Below are positions 1 to 9,093 of a stretch of 64,000 nt of DNA, in pieces. The notes below the pieces were generated by a model that worked only from the letters and a program-made list of their open reading frames with translations, was not told the DNA's origin and ran no database searches. Source of the stretch: Aliidiomarina sedimenti. GTDB taxonomy: Bacteria; Pseudomonadota; Gammaproteobacteria; Enterobacterales; Alteromonadaceae. The stretch is taken from the NCBI RefSeq assembly GCF_003986955.1, contig NZ_PIPN01000003.1, positions 392,428 through 456,427 of the forward strand, in the 5' to 3' direction. The position numbers and the translations under genes were made by a program. Within the stretch, counting starts at the first letter, position 1. Every line of letters begins with the position of its first letter.

Positions 1-142
1 CGAAGTCCTTGGTCGCTTCGTAAGTCAGCAGGTTGCCAAGTTCGTTGGCCAGCTCACGAAAGCTCTTAGTACTGATCGCCTGGTCGCGCATGAGGCCAAG
101 CTTATGCTGGACCAGCGGGTGTCGGATAACATGTAACGCCAT
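1..142 (-). CDS. upp: Uracil phosphoribosyltransferase, N-terminal 47 codons (partial)
   Basis: The gene starts at 142 on the minus strand and runs off the left edge. The visible peptide ([20 protein letters not shown], then a stretch ending [10 protein letters not shown]) closely matches the N-terminus of bacterial Upp, including the [13 protein letters not shown] block. Upp makes UMP from uracil and PRPP in pyrimidine salvage and is cytosolic. The PRPP-binding and uracil-binding motifs lie outside the window, so intactness cannot be judged. It shares a strand with putA, but putA ends in a terminator just upstream, so upp is probably expressed from its own promoter. Confidence 0.9.
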   Translation of the reverse strand, partial: MALHVIRHPLVQHKLGLMRDQAISTKSFRELANELGNLLTYEATKDF

Positions 143-198
143 GAGTGTCTCTCGTCGAATTGTGGTCTGATTTGCTAAGTTTAAATCGGTCGCAGCCA

Positions 199-228
199 AT
201 AAAAAAGGGCAGGATAAACCTGCCCTTT
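199..228 (-). terminator. Rho-independent terminator of putA
   Basis: A perfect 10-bp stem (204-213 with 219-228) around a 5-base loop is followed on the minus strand by a T run (complement of 201-206). It lies about 55 bases after the putA stop and before upp. Confidence 0.85.
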
Positions 229-283
229 AGCATATCACAGGCTGAGCAATGCGCTGCGAAGCGCCTCAGCCTTTGCTTACGCG

Positions 284-3200
284 TTAGTCACCCAGCGACA
301 GCAAGGTCGCGTTACCGCCAACGGCGGTGATGTTATCGGTGAAGGTTTTCTCGGTCATAAAGGCATACAGGTAGTGTGGTCCACCTGCTTTTGGCCCTGT
401 ACCGGAGAGACCCTGACCACCGAACGGCTGCACACCGACCACAGCACCAATCTGGTTGCGGTTGATGTAAACGTTGCCGACATTGATGCGACGGGCGACG
501 TCATAGGCAAAGGTCTCGTTGCGGCTGTGAATGCCGAAGGTGAGTCCAAAGCCGGTGTTATTGATGTCGTCGATCACTTTATCGATGTCTTTATGCTTGA
601 AGCGGATTACATGCAGGATAGGACCGAAGTTCTCGCGTACCAGCTGACTGATGCTGTCGATTTCAATCGCAGTCGGCGCGACGAAGGTGCCGCCCTGAGT
701 GTATTCCGGCATCGGCGCTTCACCAATTAGCTTACCGGCCTGCTGGATATCAATGATGTGTTGTTCCAGGTTGGTTTTAGCAACGCCGTCAATCACCGGG
801 CCAACATCGGTTTTGTGGTCAATCGGGTCGCCGACGATAAGCTCTTTCATTGCCCCTTTCAGTAGCTCGATAACGCGGTCAGCAATGTCGTCCTGCACGT
901 AAATTACGCGCAACGCAGAACACCGCTGGCCAGCGCTGGTAAAGGCACTATGCACCACGTCGGTGACAACCTGTTCAGGCAGCGCGGTGGAGTCCACCAT
1001 CATCGCGTTCTGACCACCGGTTTCGGCGATTAACGGAACGATAGCGCCGGTACGTGCTGCCAGTGCGCGGTTGATCGACTGAGCGGTGTTGGTTGAGCCG
1101 GTAAAGCAAACCCCGCCGATATTTTCCTGACCTACCAGGTAGGCACCAATCTCTCCACCGTTACCAGGTACGAAGTGAAGTACATCACCCGGAATGCCAG
1201 CTTCAAGCGCTAACTGAACGGCGCGGTACGCTACCAGACCGGTTTGCTCGGCTGGTTTGGCAATAACGCAGTTACCAGTAGCTAGGGCGGCACTGACCTG
1301 ACCGAGGAAAATCGCCAACGGGAAGTTCCACGGGCTGATGCAGACAAAGGTGCCACGGCCCTGTACAAAGAGTTCGTTTTTCTCACCGGTTGGGCCTGGC
1401 AGTGCTTCGCCTTCGCCCATCAGTTCACGTGCTTTAATGGCGTAGTAACGACAGAAATCGACGGCTTCGCGCACTTCATCAATACCGTCCTGCAGGCCTT
1501 TACCTGCTTCCAGGGTACAGAGCGCGATCAGCTCGTGCATGTTTTCTTCCAGCAGATCTGCCAGTTTTTCCAGCTTCACCGCACGCTCGTCGGCTTTGGT
1601 GCGAGTCCAGGCCGGGAAAGCTTTATTGGCACTGGTCAGTGCTTTTTCCGCCAGCTTAGCGTCGCCCCAGCCGATGGTTCCCATCTGATGGCTGGTTTGC
1701 TGAGGGCTGGTAACTGCGACACGGTGGTCGGCTTCAATCAGTTCGCCGTTTACGATCGGGCCACCTTGCCAGTGATTGTTCTGGAAGCTACGAATTTTGT
1801 CGAAGAATTCATCGCCTTGAGAGTGAATATTCATATTAAGTCCTGACGAATTTTTACGTGGAGCCAAAATATCGATTGGCAGTGGGATCTTGTCGTTGTG
1901 CAAGGTCGGCTTTTTACTCAGGTTGGTGAGCGGATGCTCGACCAGTTCGTCTACGTCTACACTTGGGTCCAGTAGTTTATGCACAAACGAGCTGTTGGCA
2001 CCGTTTTCCAGCAGACGGCGTACCAGGTATGGCAGCAGGTCCTTGTGGGCGCCGACCGGCGCGTAAATACGAACCGTACGCTCTGGATCTTCTTTCAATA
2101 CGGTATTGTAGAGATCTTTCCCCATACCGTGCAGGCGCTGGAACTCATAACGCCGTCCATTTGCCATTTCCTGAATGGTGACAATGGTTTGCGCATTGTG
2201 CGTAGCAAACTGAGGGTACAGCTGACCTTCGGTATCTTCACTTAACAGATAGCGAGCACAGGCGATGAACGAGACATCGGTGCTGGCTTTACGGGTAAAC
2301 ACCGGGTAGCTGGCAAGGCCAAGCTGCTGAGACAATTTGACTTCAGTATCCCAGTAGGCGCCTTTCACCAGGCGGATTGGGATCTCGTCACCAACTTCTC
2401 TGGAAAGGGCATTGAGCCAACACAAGACCGGTAGTGCGCGCTTCGAGTAGGCTTGTACTACCAGGCCAAAGCGTGGCCAGTCTTTACACACGCCGGTGCG
2501 ATAGACCCGTTCGAACAGCTCAAGTGACAGCTCTAAACGGTCCATTTCTTCGGCGTCGATGGTGACACCGACATTGGCCTGTTGGGCTAATTTGATCAGC
2601 TCTAACAGGTCCGTGGCCAGTTCGTCCATGATCCGTTCATGGTTGGCTGCTTCATAACGAGGGTGCAAGGCTGACAATTTGATTGAAATCGTTGGCCGTG
2701 GCACTTCCTCTTCGTTATTGAAGTTCTCTTTGGCGATCTTGGTGATCGAGTCGACATACGCGGTGTGATAGCGCTTGGCATCTTTCATGGTAAGTGCCGC
2801 TTCACCGAGCATGTCATAGGCATGGGTATAGCCAATGTCGCGGTTCTTACGGCTGTTTTTGAGTGCTTCTTCAATGCTACGGCCGAGTACGAATTGCTTA
2901 CCCATCAGCTCCATGGCGTGATAGGTGGCCTGGCGGACGACAGGTTCGCCGACCCGTTTTACCAGACGGCGAAAACGCGACACTGGGGTGTCGTCGTCAC
3001 GCCCTTTCGGGTTGATCACTTCGTTGGTCAGATTGAGTGCCCAGGTGCCGGAATTAACCAACAGGGACTCACTCTTTTTCATGTAATTTTTCCAGGCACC
3101 ACTAGACAATTTGTCGCGAATGAGAGCATCCGCAGTGGGGCCATCGGGAATGCGCAGCAAGGCTTCAGCCAGGCACATCAATACAATACCTTCCTGGGTG

Positions 3201-3451
3201 TCCAGGCTGTACTGCTGCAAAAACGCATCCACACCATCACCACGACCTGCATCTTTGCGCACCTGTTTTACCAGTGTGCGAGACTTTTCAGTCTGGCGGT
3301 CGATGGTGTCCTGGTCGTTAGGAACCAGTTCGATCAGCTCTTTGAGATAGCTCTCTTCATCCACAATATAATTGTCTGAAATGGCTTTCCACAGTTCGTC
3401 GAGCTGACTCGCCTGATAACGTGTCTCTAACACCTTACTCGCTTTGAACAT
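284..3451 (-). CDS. putA: Bifunctional proline dehydrogenase / L-glutamate gamma-semialdehyde dehydrogenase, short form
   Basis: PutA oxidises proline to P5C with FAD, then P5C/glutamate semialdehyde to glutamate with NAD. The 1055-residue protein has an N-terminal alpha domain, a PRODH barrel (motifs RLVKGAYWD, FQRLHGMG and YAPVGAHKDLLPYLVRRL, roughly residues 170-500) and an aldehyde dehydrogenase domain (SPWNFPLAIF, AETGGQNAM, and the nucleophile region GQRCSALR, roughly 570-1020). Escherichia coli PutA is about 1320 residues with an N-terminal ribbon-helix-helix repressor domain; that domain and the extra C-terminal region are absent, so this version should be an enzyme only. I chose the ATG at 3451, with GGAG six bases upstream, over an in-frame upstream start at 3481. 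It is monocistronic, ending in a terminator. Confidence 0.93.
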   Translation of the reverse strand: MFKASKVLETRYQASQLDELWKAISDNYIVDEESYLKELIELVPNDQDTIDRQTEKSRTLVKQVRKDAGRGDGVDAFLQQYSLDTQEGIVLMCLAEALLRIPDGPTADALIRDKLSSGAWKNYMKKSESLLVNSGTWALNLTNEVINPKGRDDDTPVSRFRRLVKRVGEPVVRQATYHAMELMGKQFVLGRSIEEALKNSRKNRDIGYTHAYDMLGEAALTMKDAKRYHTAYVDSITKIAKENFNNEEEVPRPTISIKLSALHPRYEAANHERIMDELATDLLELIKLAQQANVGVTIDAEEMDRLELSLELFERVYRTGVCKDWPRFGLVVQAYSKRALPVLCWLNALSREVGDEIPIRLVKGAYWDTEVKLSQQLGLASYPVFTRKASTDVSFIACARYLLSEDTEGQLYPQFATHNAQTIVTIQEMANGRRYEFQRLHGMGKDLYNTVLKEDPERTVRIYAPVGAHKDLLPYLVRRLLENGANSSFVHKLLDPSVDVDELVEHPLTNLSKKPTLHNDKIPLPIDILAPRKNSSGLNMNIHSQGDEFFDKIRSFQNNHWQGGPIVNGELIEADHRVAVTSPQQTSHQMGTIGWGDAKLAEKALTSANKAFPAWTRTKADERAVKLEKLADLLEENMHELIALCTLEAGKGLQDGIDEVREAVDFCRYYAIKARELMGEGEALPGPTGEKNELFVQGRGTFVCISPWNFPLAIFLGQVSAALATGNCVIAKPAEQTGLVAYRAVQLALEAGIPGDVLHFVPGNGGEIGAYLVGQENIGGVCFTGSTNTAQSINRALAARTGAIVPLIAETGGQNAMMVDSTALPEQVVTDVVHSAFTSAGQRCSALRVIYVQDDIADRVIELLKGAMKELIVGDPIDHKTDVGPVIDGVAKTNLEQHIIDIQQAGKLIGEAPMPEYTQGGTFVAPTAIEIDSISQLVRENFGPILHVIRFKHKDIDKVIDDINNTGFGLTFGIHSRNETFAYDVARRINVGNVYINRNQIGAVVGVQPFGGQGLSGTGPKAGGPHYLYAFMTEKTFTDNITAVGGNATLLSLGD

Positions 3452-3677
3452 TACGTCTCCTGTATAACACGGCCGCTCCAACTGAATGAAGCTGCGGGCT
3501 GTCCCGGCGCCAGTATATGTTTATTTTCTGCCTGGTAAAGCCCTCTGGGGGACTTATTTTGGCAAAAATATGCCGCTTAATCTTTCTTCACAGAAGTCTT
3601 GCGTGAAGTCTTGAGTGAAGGGCCGTCAGCGCATATGCTTGGCAGCATCACATCATTGATGACTAAACGGGTTTTTT

Positions 3678-4325
3678 ATGACGCAAGACAGTTCGGCTAC
3701 CGAAAGTGAACTTAAGTTCACTCTGTCTGACGATTCGGCTGTGGCGCTTATGCAGTATCTTACGCAGCACATGCAACCACAGACCACTTTACAACTCAGT
3801 AATGAGTATTTTGATACCAGCGATGGCCAGTTAAACCACCATCGTATTGGCTGCCGTATTCGACGCTGGTTTACCGAAGGCGAACAACACGCCGAGCAAA
3901 CGGTCAAACTTGCCGGGCAAATTGCTGATGGCCTGCACCAGCGTCCTGAATACAACCTACCCCAAGGAAAGCAGCTAAAGCCCAATTTAACAAGTTTTCC
4001 GTCCACAATGTGGCCCGACAAGCTGAATGTTAGTGCCGTAAACGACGCTCTTGAAATGCAGTTTAAAGTCGAATTTGAGCGCCGTCGCTGGCATGGCGGC
4101 TGGCCCTTGGATGCCCCAGTGTGCGAACTGGAAATTGTTTTGGATCAAGGGGTTATTCAAGCGGGCGAGAAGCAGGAACCGGTCTTTGAAGTGGAAATGG
4201 AGCTGTTAAGCGGTGATCTGCAAGGGCTAGTGGATTGTGGAGAAACATTGGCTTCACGCTTTAATTTACAACATTTCAACAAAAGTAAAGCCGAACGCGG
4301 CTTCCGTCTGGCGCGCGGCGAGTAA
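3678..4325 (+). CDS. CYTH-domain inorganic triphosphatase (YgiF-like, no CHAD domain)
   Basis: The 215-residue protein begins with the CYTH signature ExExK (ESELKF, about residues 9-14), and further charged strands typical of the triphosphate tunnel follow (for example RRWHGGWPL and FEVEMELL). CYTH enzymes hydrolyse inorganic triphosphate or related substrates with a divalent metal, probably in the cytosol. E. coli YgiF is about 430 residues with a C-terminal CHAD domain; this protein stops after CYTH. The gene lies 39 bases upstream of glnE, the same neighbour as in E. coli, which supports the family call. The ribosome site before the ATG is weak (T-rich). The substrate is not proven. Confidence 0.8.
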   Translation: MTQDSSATESELKFTLSDDSAVALMQYLTQHMQPQTTLQLSNEYFDTSDGQLNHHRIGCRIRRWFTEGEQHAEQTVKLAGQIADGLHQRPEYNLPQGKQLKPNLTSFPSTMWPDKLNVSAVNDALEMQFKVEFERRRWHGGWPLDAPVCELEIVLDQGVIQAGEKQEPVFEVEMELLSGDLQGLVDCGETLASRFNLQHFNKSKAERGFRLARGE

Positions 4326-4364
4326 GCGCAGAGCTATTAGCGGAGATTTACTAATGGAGACGCT

Positions 4365-7241
4365 ATGCAGCACCTGACTCCCCGGTCACATGACTGGCAG
4401 ACCTTGCCCCAGCCATTACGCGACCAGGCTGAACAGCACTGGGCCGCGTACCTTGAAGCGCAGCAACCCGATGCGGAGCGAGAGCGGACGCTGGGGCGTT
4501 GGCTGCCCTGGGTATTTGCGCTGAGTGACTTTGTCGCGCGGGTGGCGATTCGCTATGGCGAAGAGGCGGTGGCTGAGGTGTATCGCCGCCAACCAGGAAA
4601 CCATCAGACGTCGCTGGCTGACTTGTTAAGTGATGTCAGTGACGATACCCAGGCAATGGCGATTATTCGTCGCTACCGGCATATCGAGCTGAGCCGGCTG
4701 GCGTGTCAGGACTTACTCGGTGAACTGAGTGTACCGGACTTTCTGGAAGCCAACAGCGCTCTGGCGGATGCGCTGATAGAGCAGGCCTGTCAGTGGCTGC
4801 AACGGCATTATCAACCACGTTGGGGGCTCGCCTACGATGACAATGACGAGGTCATGCCGCTGGTGGTGATAGCCATGGGCAAGCTCGGTGGCTGCGAGCT
4901 GAATTTCTCCTCTGACATTGACCTTATTTTCTGTTTTGAAGCAGAAGGCGAAACCCGTGGTGGACGGCAATCGCTTGAACACAGTCTGTATTTTACCCGC
5001 ATGGGGCAAAACCTGATTAAGCTGCTGGGCCAGCAAACGGTGGATGGTCAGGCGTTTCGGGTCGACATGCGCCTGCGCCCTTTTGGTCAGTCAGGCCCGA
5101 TGGCGGTGAGCTTTTCCGCACTGGAGGATTACTATCAGGAGCAGGGGCGTAACTGGGAACGCTATGCGATGGTCAAGGCGCGTTACCTGAACGCCACTGA
5201 GCGCGTGCAAGAGGTGCTTTTTCAGTTGTTACGGCCGTTTGTGTTCCGCCGTTACATTGATTACAGCGCCATCGAAGCGTTGCGCAAGATGAAGCTGCTG
5301 ATTAACCAGGAAGCGCGGCGCCGCGGCGTCAGTGCCAATATTAAGCTGGGCCCGGGCGGTATACGTGAGGTTGAATTTATTGCACAAACCTTTCAGCTGA
5401 TTCGGGGCGGCCGCGACATTGATTTGCAGACCCGCTCGCTGCTCAAGGCGCTGCATGTATGTGAAAAACTGAATTTGCTGAATGAGGACAGCGTCGCCGA
5501 GCTGCATTATGCCTATTTGCTGCTGCGTAAGGTGGAGCACGTGCTGCAACAACTGCGTGACGAACAGACCCAGACTTTGCCGTCGGATGACACGGATCGA
5601 ATGCGCGTCGCCGTGGCCTGTGGCTTTGACAGCTTTGAGCCATTGCTGGAGGTGATTAAACAACAAATGCAGTGCGTTCATGGTCATTTCCTCAATGTGG
5701 TGGGGGGCGAAGAGGATCTGGAGGATGAAGATGACAGTGAACTTGCCATTCTGTGGCAGGATCTACTCGACGACGAGACGGCTCAGGATGTACTGGCAGA
5801 CGCTGGGGTCAGTGATGTGGAAGGCTGGTGGAAGGAAATCAGTGATTGTCGGCGCGATGTGCGCAAAAAAAGCCCGGGTGTGCGCGGCCGCGAGTTGCTG
5901 GCTACCGTAGTGCCCCGGCTCATTGAACGTGTGCTTGAATGCGAGGGCAACAGTGAGCTGTTGAAACGGGTTTTTACCATTTTGCAGACGATTGCCTCGC
6001 GCACCGCCTATCTCGATTTACTGGCCAGTAACAAGGGGGCGCTTAAACAGCTGGTGATTCTGTGTAAAGCGAGCCCCTGGATAGCGCATCAGATCCAGCG
6101 CTATCCGCACTTGCTGGATGAATTGATCGACCCGCAGCAACTGTATGACCTGCCTGTACTGACCAGTTATCGGGCCCAGGTGCAGGAATTTTTGACCCGC
6201 ATTCCGCAGGATGACATGGAAGCGCAAATGGAGGCCCTGCGCCAGGTTAAACAGAGCTTTCAGCTCAAAGTGGCGGCGGCGGATGTGAACGATGCTGTGC
6301 CTTTAATGAAGGTAAGCGACCATCTGACTTACCTCGCTGAGGCGGTAATTGAACAGGTAGTCTGGATGGCCTGGCAGCAGCTGACCGACCGCCATGGTGC
6401 ACCACCGGGGCGGGACACCCACAATACCGGTTTTGCGGTGATCGCATACGGTAAGTTGGGCGGTATCGAACTTGGCTATGGCTCGGATCTGGATTTGGTG
6501 TTTGTCTGTGATGAGATCCCCGAGGTACAGACCCAGGGGCCTAAACCGATTGACGCCCAACAGTTTTATTTGAGGCTGGCGCAGCGTGTGTTGCACCTGT
6601 TTACGACACGAACCCTGAGCGGCGTGCTGTATGAGGTGGATATGCGCTTGCGGCCGTCCGGTAGCTCCGGCTTGATGGTGGTGCAGCTGAGTACCTACGC
6701 CAGTTATCTGCAGGACGATGCATGGACCTGGGAGTTACAGGCACTGGTGCGGGCGCGAATGGTGTTTGGTCACGATGGCCTGGCCAGACGGTTTGCCTCG
6801 ATCCGCGCGGAGCGACTGCAGCAACCGCGGAAACTGGACGTGTTACGCAGCGATATTTGTGCGATGCGGGAAAAAATGCGCGGCCACCTGTGGCAGTCAC
6901 GCCAGGGGTATAGCGACATTAAACAGATGCCAGGGGGCATGACCGATATCGAGTTTATTACCCAGTTTCTGGTGCTGGGCTATGCGCAGCAATACCCTCG
7001 GTTATGTGAATTTACCGATAACGTACGGATTCTTGAGGTAGCGGCGGAGCATGACTTAATCAGCGACGACGATGCTGCGGCGTTAATCAGCAGCTATAAA
7101 GTGTTTCGGGCCAAAGTTCACCGGCTGGCGCTGGCAGAGCAGGGCGGCTTGACTGAACACGACTTTAGCCAGCACACGGCCATGGTAAGTGCTATCTGGC
7201 AGCGCTTGCTGGAAGCGGATTCAGTCAACCCAGACGGTTAG
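4365..7241 (+). CDS. glnE: Bifunctional glutamine synthetase adenylyltransferase / adenylyl-removing enzyme
   Basis: GlnE attaches AMP to, and removes it from, a tyrosine of glutamine synthetase in response to PII and glutamine. At 958 residues it is close to the E. coli protein (946). Two nucleotidyltransferase cores are visible: LNFSSDIDLIF in the N-terminal removase half and GYGSDLDLVFV in the C-terminal adenylylating half, each followed by a MRLRP block (VDMRLRPFGQSG and VDMRLRPSGSSG). The start has TGGAGA five to six bases upstream. The stop codon overlaps the stop of the convergent acyltransferase gene, with no terminator in between. Confidence 0.96.
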   Translation: MQHLTPRSHDWQTLPQPLRDQAEQHWAAYLEAQQPDAERERTLGRWLPWVFALSDFVARVAIRYGEEAVAEVYRRQPGNHQTSLADLLSDVSDDTQAMAIIRRYRHIELSRLACQDLLGELSVPDFLEANSALADALIEQACQWLQRHYQPRWGLAYDDNDEVMPLVVIAMGKLGGCELNFSSDIDLIFCFEAEGETRGGRQSLEHSLYFTRMGQNLIKLLGQQTVDGQAFRVDMRLRPFGQSGPMAVSFSALEDYYQEQGRNWERYAMVKARYLNATERVQEVLFQLLRPFVFRRYIDYSAIEALRKMKLLINQEARRRGVSANIKLGPGGIREVEFIAQTFQLIRGGRDIDLQTRSLLKALHVCEKLNLLNEDSVAELHYAYLLLRKVEHVLQQLRDEQTQTLPSDDTDRMRVAVACGFDSFEPLLEVIKQQMQCVHGHFLNVVGGEEDLEDEDDSELAILWQDLLDDETAQDVLADAGVSDVEGWWKEISDCRRDVRKKSPGVRGRELLATVVPRLIERVLECEGNSELLKRVFTILQTIASRTAYLDLLASNKGALKQLVILCKASPWIAHQIQRYPHLLDELIDPQQLYDLPVLTSYRAQVQEFLTRIPQDDMEAQMEALRQVKQSFQLKVAAADVNDAVPLMKVSDHLTYLAEAVIEQVVWMAWQQLTDRHGAPPGRDTHNTGFAVIAYGKLGGIELGYGSDLDLVFVCDEIPEVQTQGPKPIDAQQFYLRLAQRVLHLFTTRTLSGVLYEVDMRLRPSGSSGLMVVQLSTYASYLQDDAWTWELQALVRARMVFGHDGLARRFASIRAERLQQPRKLDVLRSDICAMREKMRGHLWQSRQGYSDIKQMPGGMTDIEFITQFLVLGYAQQYPRLCEFTDNVRILEVAAEHDLISDDDAAALISSYKVFRAKVHRLALAEQGGLTEHDFSQHTAMVSAIWQRLLEADSVNPDG

Positions 7242-8197
7242 CTTAAGTTGTGGTAGTAACTGGGTAAATCCGGAGCTGGCCGGGTTTTATAGCGCCGGTG
7301 CATCCACATATAGAGTTCAGGCTGGATGGCAACTGCCCGTTCTACTTCCTTATTCACGTTGCAGGCGTCCTGGAATTCGTCGCCGCTGGGAATGGTGTGA
7401 GTTGGCGGGTAGAACAACAGACGGTAGCCGCGTCCTTTAGGTAAACGTTCGAGTACGGTGACCAGCGTGGTCGCATTTTTCACATTGGCAAAAATACTGG
7501 TGCCGGTCGTTGTACAGGCGTCTTCGACATCGAACAGAGGTGCGAATACACTGCGTCGCGGGCCGTAATCCTGATCCGGTAAATAACCAGCAATTTCGCC
7601 ATCCTTCAACGCCCCAATCATGCCACGGACGTCCTTGCGGTCGACCATGTATTTGTTGCTGCGGCTACGCCCTTTGGTTTGCAAATATTCCATCAGCGGG
7701 TTGTTATGCGGGCGGTAAAGCCCGACCGAGGGTTCGAACAGTCCGACGGCGCGGGCGTGTACTTCAAGATTCAGAAAGTGGAACAGGAGGACAAAGGTGC
7801 CGCGACCCTGATCAAGGTTTTTCTGTACATGCTCCCAGCCTTCGACCTTAATCTTACGTTTCAGTCGCCAGTCCGGCCACCACCAGGCAATACCCGTTTC
7901 AAACAAGGCGATGCCGGCGTTTTTAAAATTTTCTTTGAGGAGTTTTTCGCGTTCGTCCCCGGGCATATCCGGAAACGACAGCGCGAGGGTGCGACGAGCT
8001 ACTTTGACCCGCTTGGGGGCAACTTTCATCAGTAGCCGACCGACGGCTTTACCCATTGCCAGCTGCAGGCGATAAGGCAACCATGACAGCGCGTACAGAA
8101 AGCTGACCATCAACCAGGTGGGCCAATAGACTGGCAGTAAAAAGCGAAGTTTAAAACGGGGCAGACGGACTGCGCGCTTGTCTTCAGTGGTGCTCAT
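7238..8197 (-). CDS. lpxL: Lipid A biosynthesis acyltransferase, LpxL/HtrB family
   Basis: A 319-residue inner-membrane acyltransferase with one N-terminal hydrophobic segment (about residues 19-45) and the family catalytic motif HxxxxE (HFLNLE, about residue 140). Further LpxL-type blocks are visible (GLYRPHNNP, PDQDYG, YMWMHRRYKTRP). These enzymes add secondary acyl chains from acyl-ACP to Kdo2-lipid A precursors. It starts 28 bases after the uppP stop and is probably cotranscribed with it. LpxL versus LpxM or LpxP specificity cannot be fixed from sequence alone, so the symbol is a family-level choice. Confidence 0.85.
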   Translation of the reverse strand: MSTTEDKRAVRLPRFKLRFLLPVYWPTWLMVSFLYALSWLPYRLQLAMGKAVGRLLMKVAPKRVKVARRTLALSFPDMPGDEREKLLKENFKNAGIALFETGIAWWWPDWRLKRKIKVEGWEHVQKNLDQGRGTFVLLFHFLNLEVHARAVGLFEPSVGLYRPHNNPLMEYLQTKGRSRSNKYMVDRKDVRGMIGALKDGEIAGYLPDQDYGPRRSVFAPLFDVEDACTTTGTSIFANVKNATTLVTVLERLPKGRGYRLLFYPPTHTIPSGDEFQDACNVNKEVERAVAIQPELYMWMHRRYKTRPAPDLPSYYHNLS

Positions 8198-8225
8198 TCA
8201 GATACCTTATGTTTTCCGGCAGAAC

Positions 8226-9023
8226 TTACCAGAAGAACCAAATTAATAGCAAACCAAGCAGGATACGGTAGACCACAAATGGTTGCATGCCGATTTTACG
8301 GATAAAAGCGAGGAAATAATGAATGCACAGGTAGGCGCTCAGGCCAGAGACCACTGCACCCACTACCAACGCCAGCCAGTCTACGTCGGTGTCCGCCTGC
8401 ACCAGCCCTAACGTCTCGTAACCGCCAGCGAGGGCAATGACCGGGATAGAGAGCAAAAACGAAAAACGGGCGGCGGCTTCGCGGGACAGACCAAGGAAAA
8501 GCGCGGCGGTGATGGTAATGCCTGATCGCGAGGTGCCGGGGATCAAAGCCAGCGCCTGAGCGAGGGCGATGCAGAGCACGTTCCAGCGTGACATCTGGTA
8601 TTCACTGCGGTTGCCGCGATGGCGCCAGTCTGCGATACCAAGGACGATACCGAAGCCAATCAGCCCGGCGGCGACGACCAGAGGTGAACGCAGTGTCGAC
8701 GAGATGACGTCGTTGAACAGTAAACCTGCTACTGCCACTGGAATGGTGGCCAGAAGAACCGCCCATGCCAGCTTGCCGTCTTCGTCAACCTGGCGGGTGC
8801 GAAGCGACTGAACCCAGGCCCACCACATGCGCGCAATTTCGTGGCGAAAGTAAATAACGACCGCACTCAGGCTACCAATATGCAGGGCGACATCGAAGGC
8901 GAGGCCTTGGTCCTGCCAGCTGGTAACAACCGGAACCAGTAATAAATGCGCTGAACTCGAAACCGGTAGGAATTCGGTAAGACCTTGAATAATAGCGAGA
9001 ATTATAACGTGCAATAAATCCAT
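8226..9023 (-). CDS. uppP: Undecaprenyl-diphosphate phosphatase (BacA family)
   Basis: UppP is a multi-span inner-membrane enzyme that dephosphorylates undecaprenyl pyrophosphate so the lipid carrier can be reused in peptidoglycan and polysaccharide synthesis. The 265-residue product has both family motifs: QGLTEFLPVSSSAHL near the N-terminus and ALIPGTSRSGITI in the middle, with about eight hydrophobic segments. I chose the ATG at 9023; a GTG three codons upstream is possible, but GAGTG sits better for the ATG. It lies between a terminator for tolC and lpxL, so these two envelope genes probably form a transcription unit. Confidence 0.95.
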   Translation of the reverse strand: MDLLHVIILAIIQGLTEFLPVSSSAHLLLVPVVTSWQDQGLAFDVALHIGSLSAVVIYFRHEIARMWWAWVQSLRTRQVDEDGKLAWAVLLATIPVAVAGLLFNDVISSTLRSPLVVAAGLIGFGIVLGIADWRHRGNRSEYQMSRWNVLCIALAQALALIPGTSRSGITITAALFLGLSREAAARFSFLLSIPVIALAGGYETLGLVQADTDVDWLALVVGAVVSGLSAYLCIHYFLAFIRKIGMQPFVVYRILLGLLLIWFFW

Positions 9024-9051
9024 ATGTGGCACTCAATGACGAACAAATAAT

Positions 9052-9076
9052 AAAAAGCCGGCGCGAAGCCGGCTTA
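9052..9076 (-). terminator. Rho-independent terminator of tolC
   Basis: A perfect 8-bp GC-rich stem (9055-9062 with 9068-9075) and a 5-base loop are followed on the minus strand by a T run. It sits 18 bases beyond the tolC stop. Confidence 0.85.
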
Positions 9077-9093
9077 TGGTAACCGATTTTTGG

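Noticed and set aside
2765..3379. 204-codon open frame on the plus strand inside putA
   Set aside because: It is fully antisense to the well-supported putA coding sequence, has no ribosome site and no recognisable product; the length follows from codon bias of the real gene.
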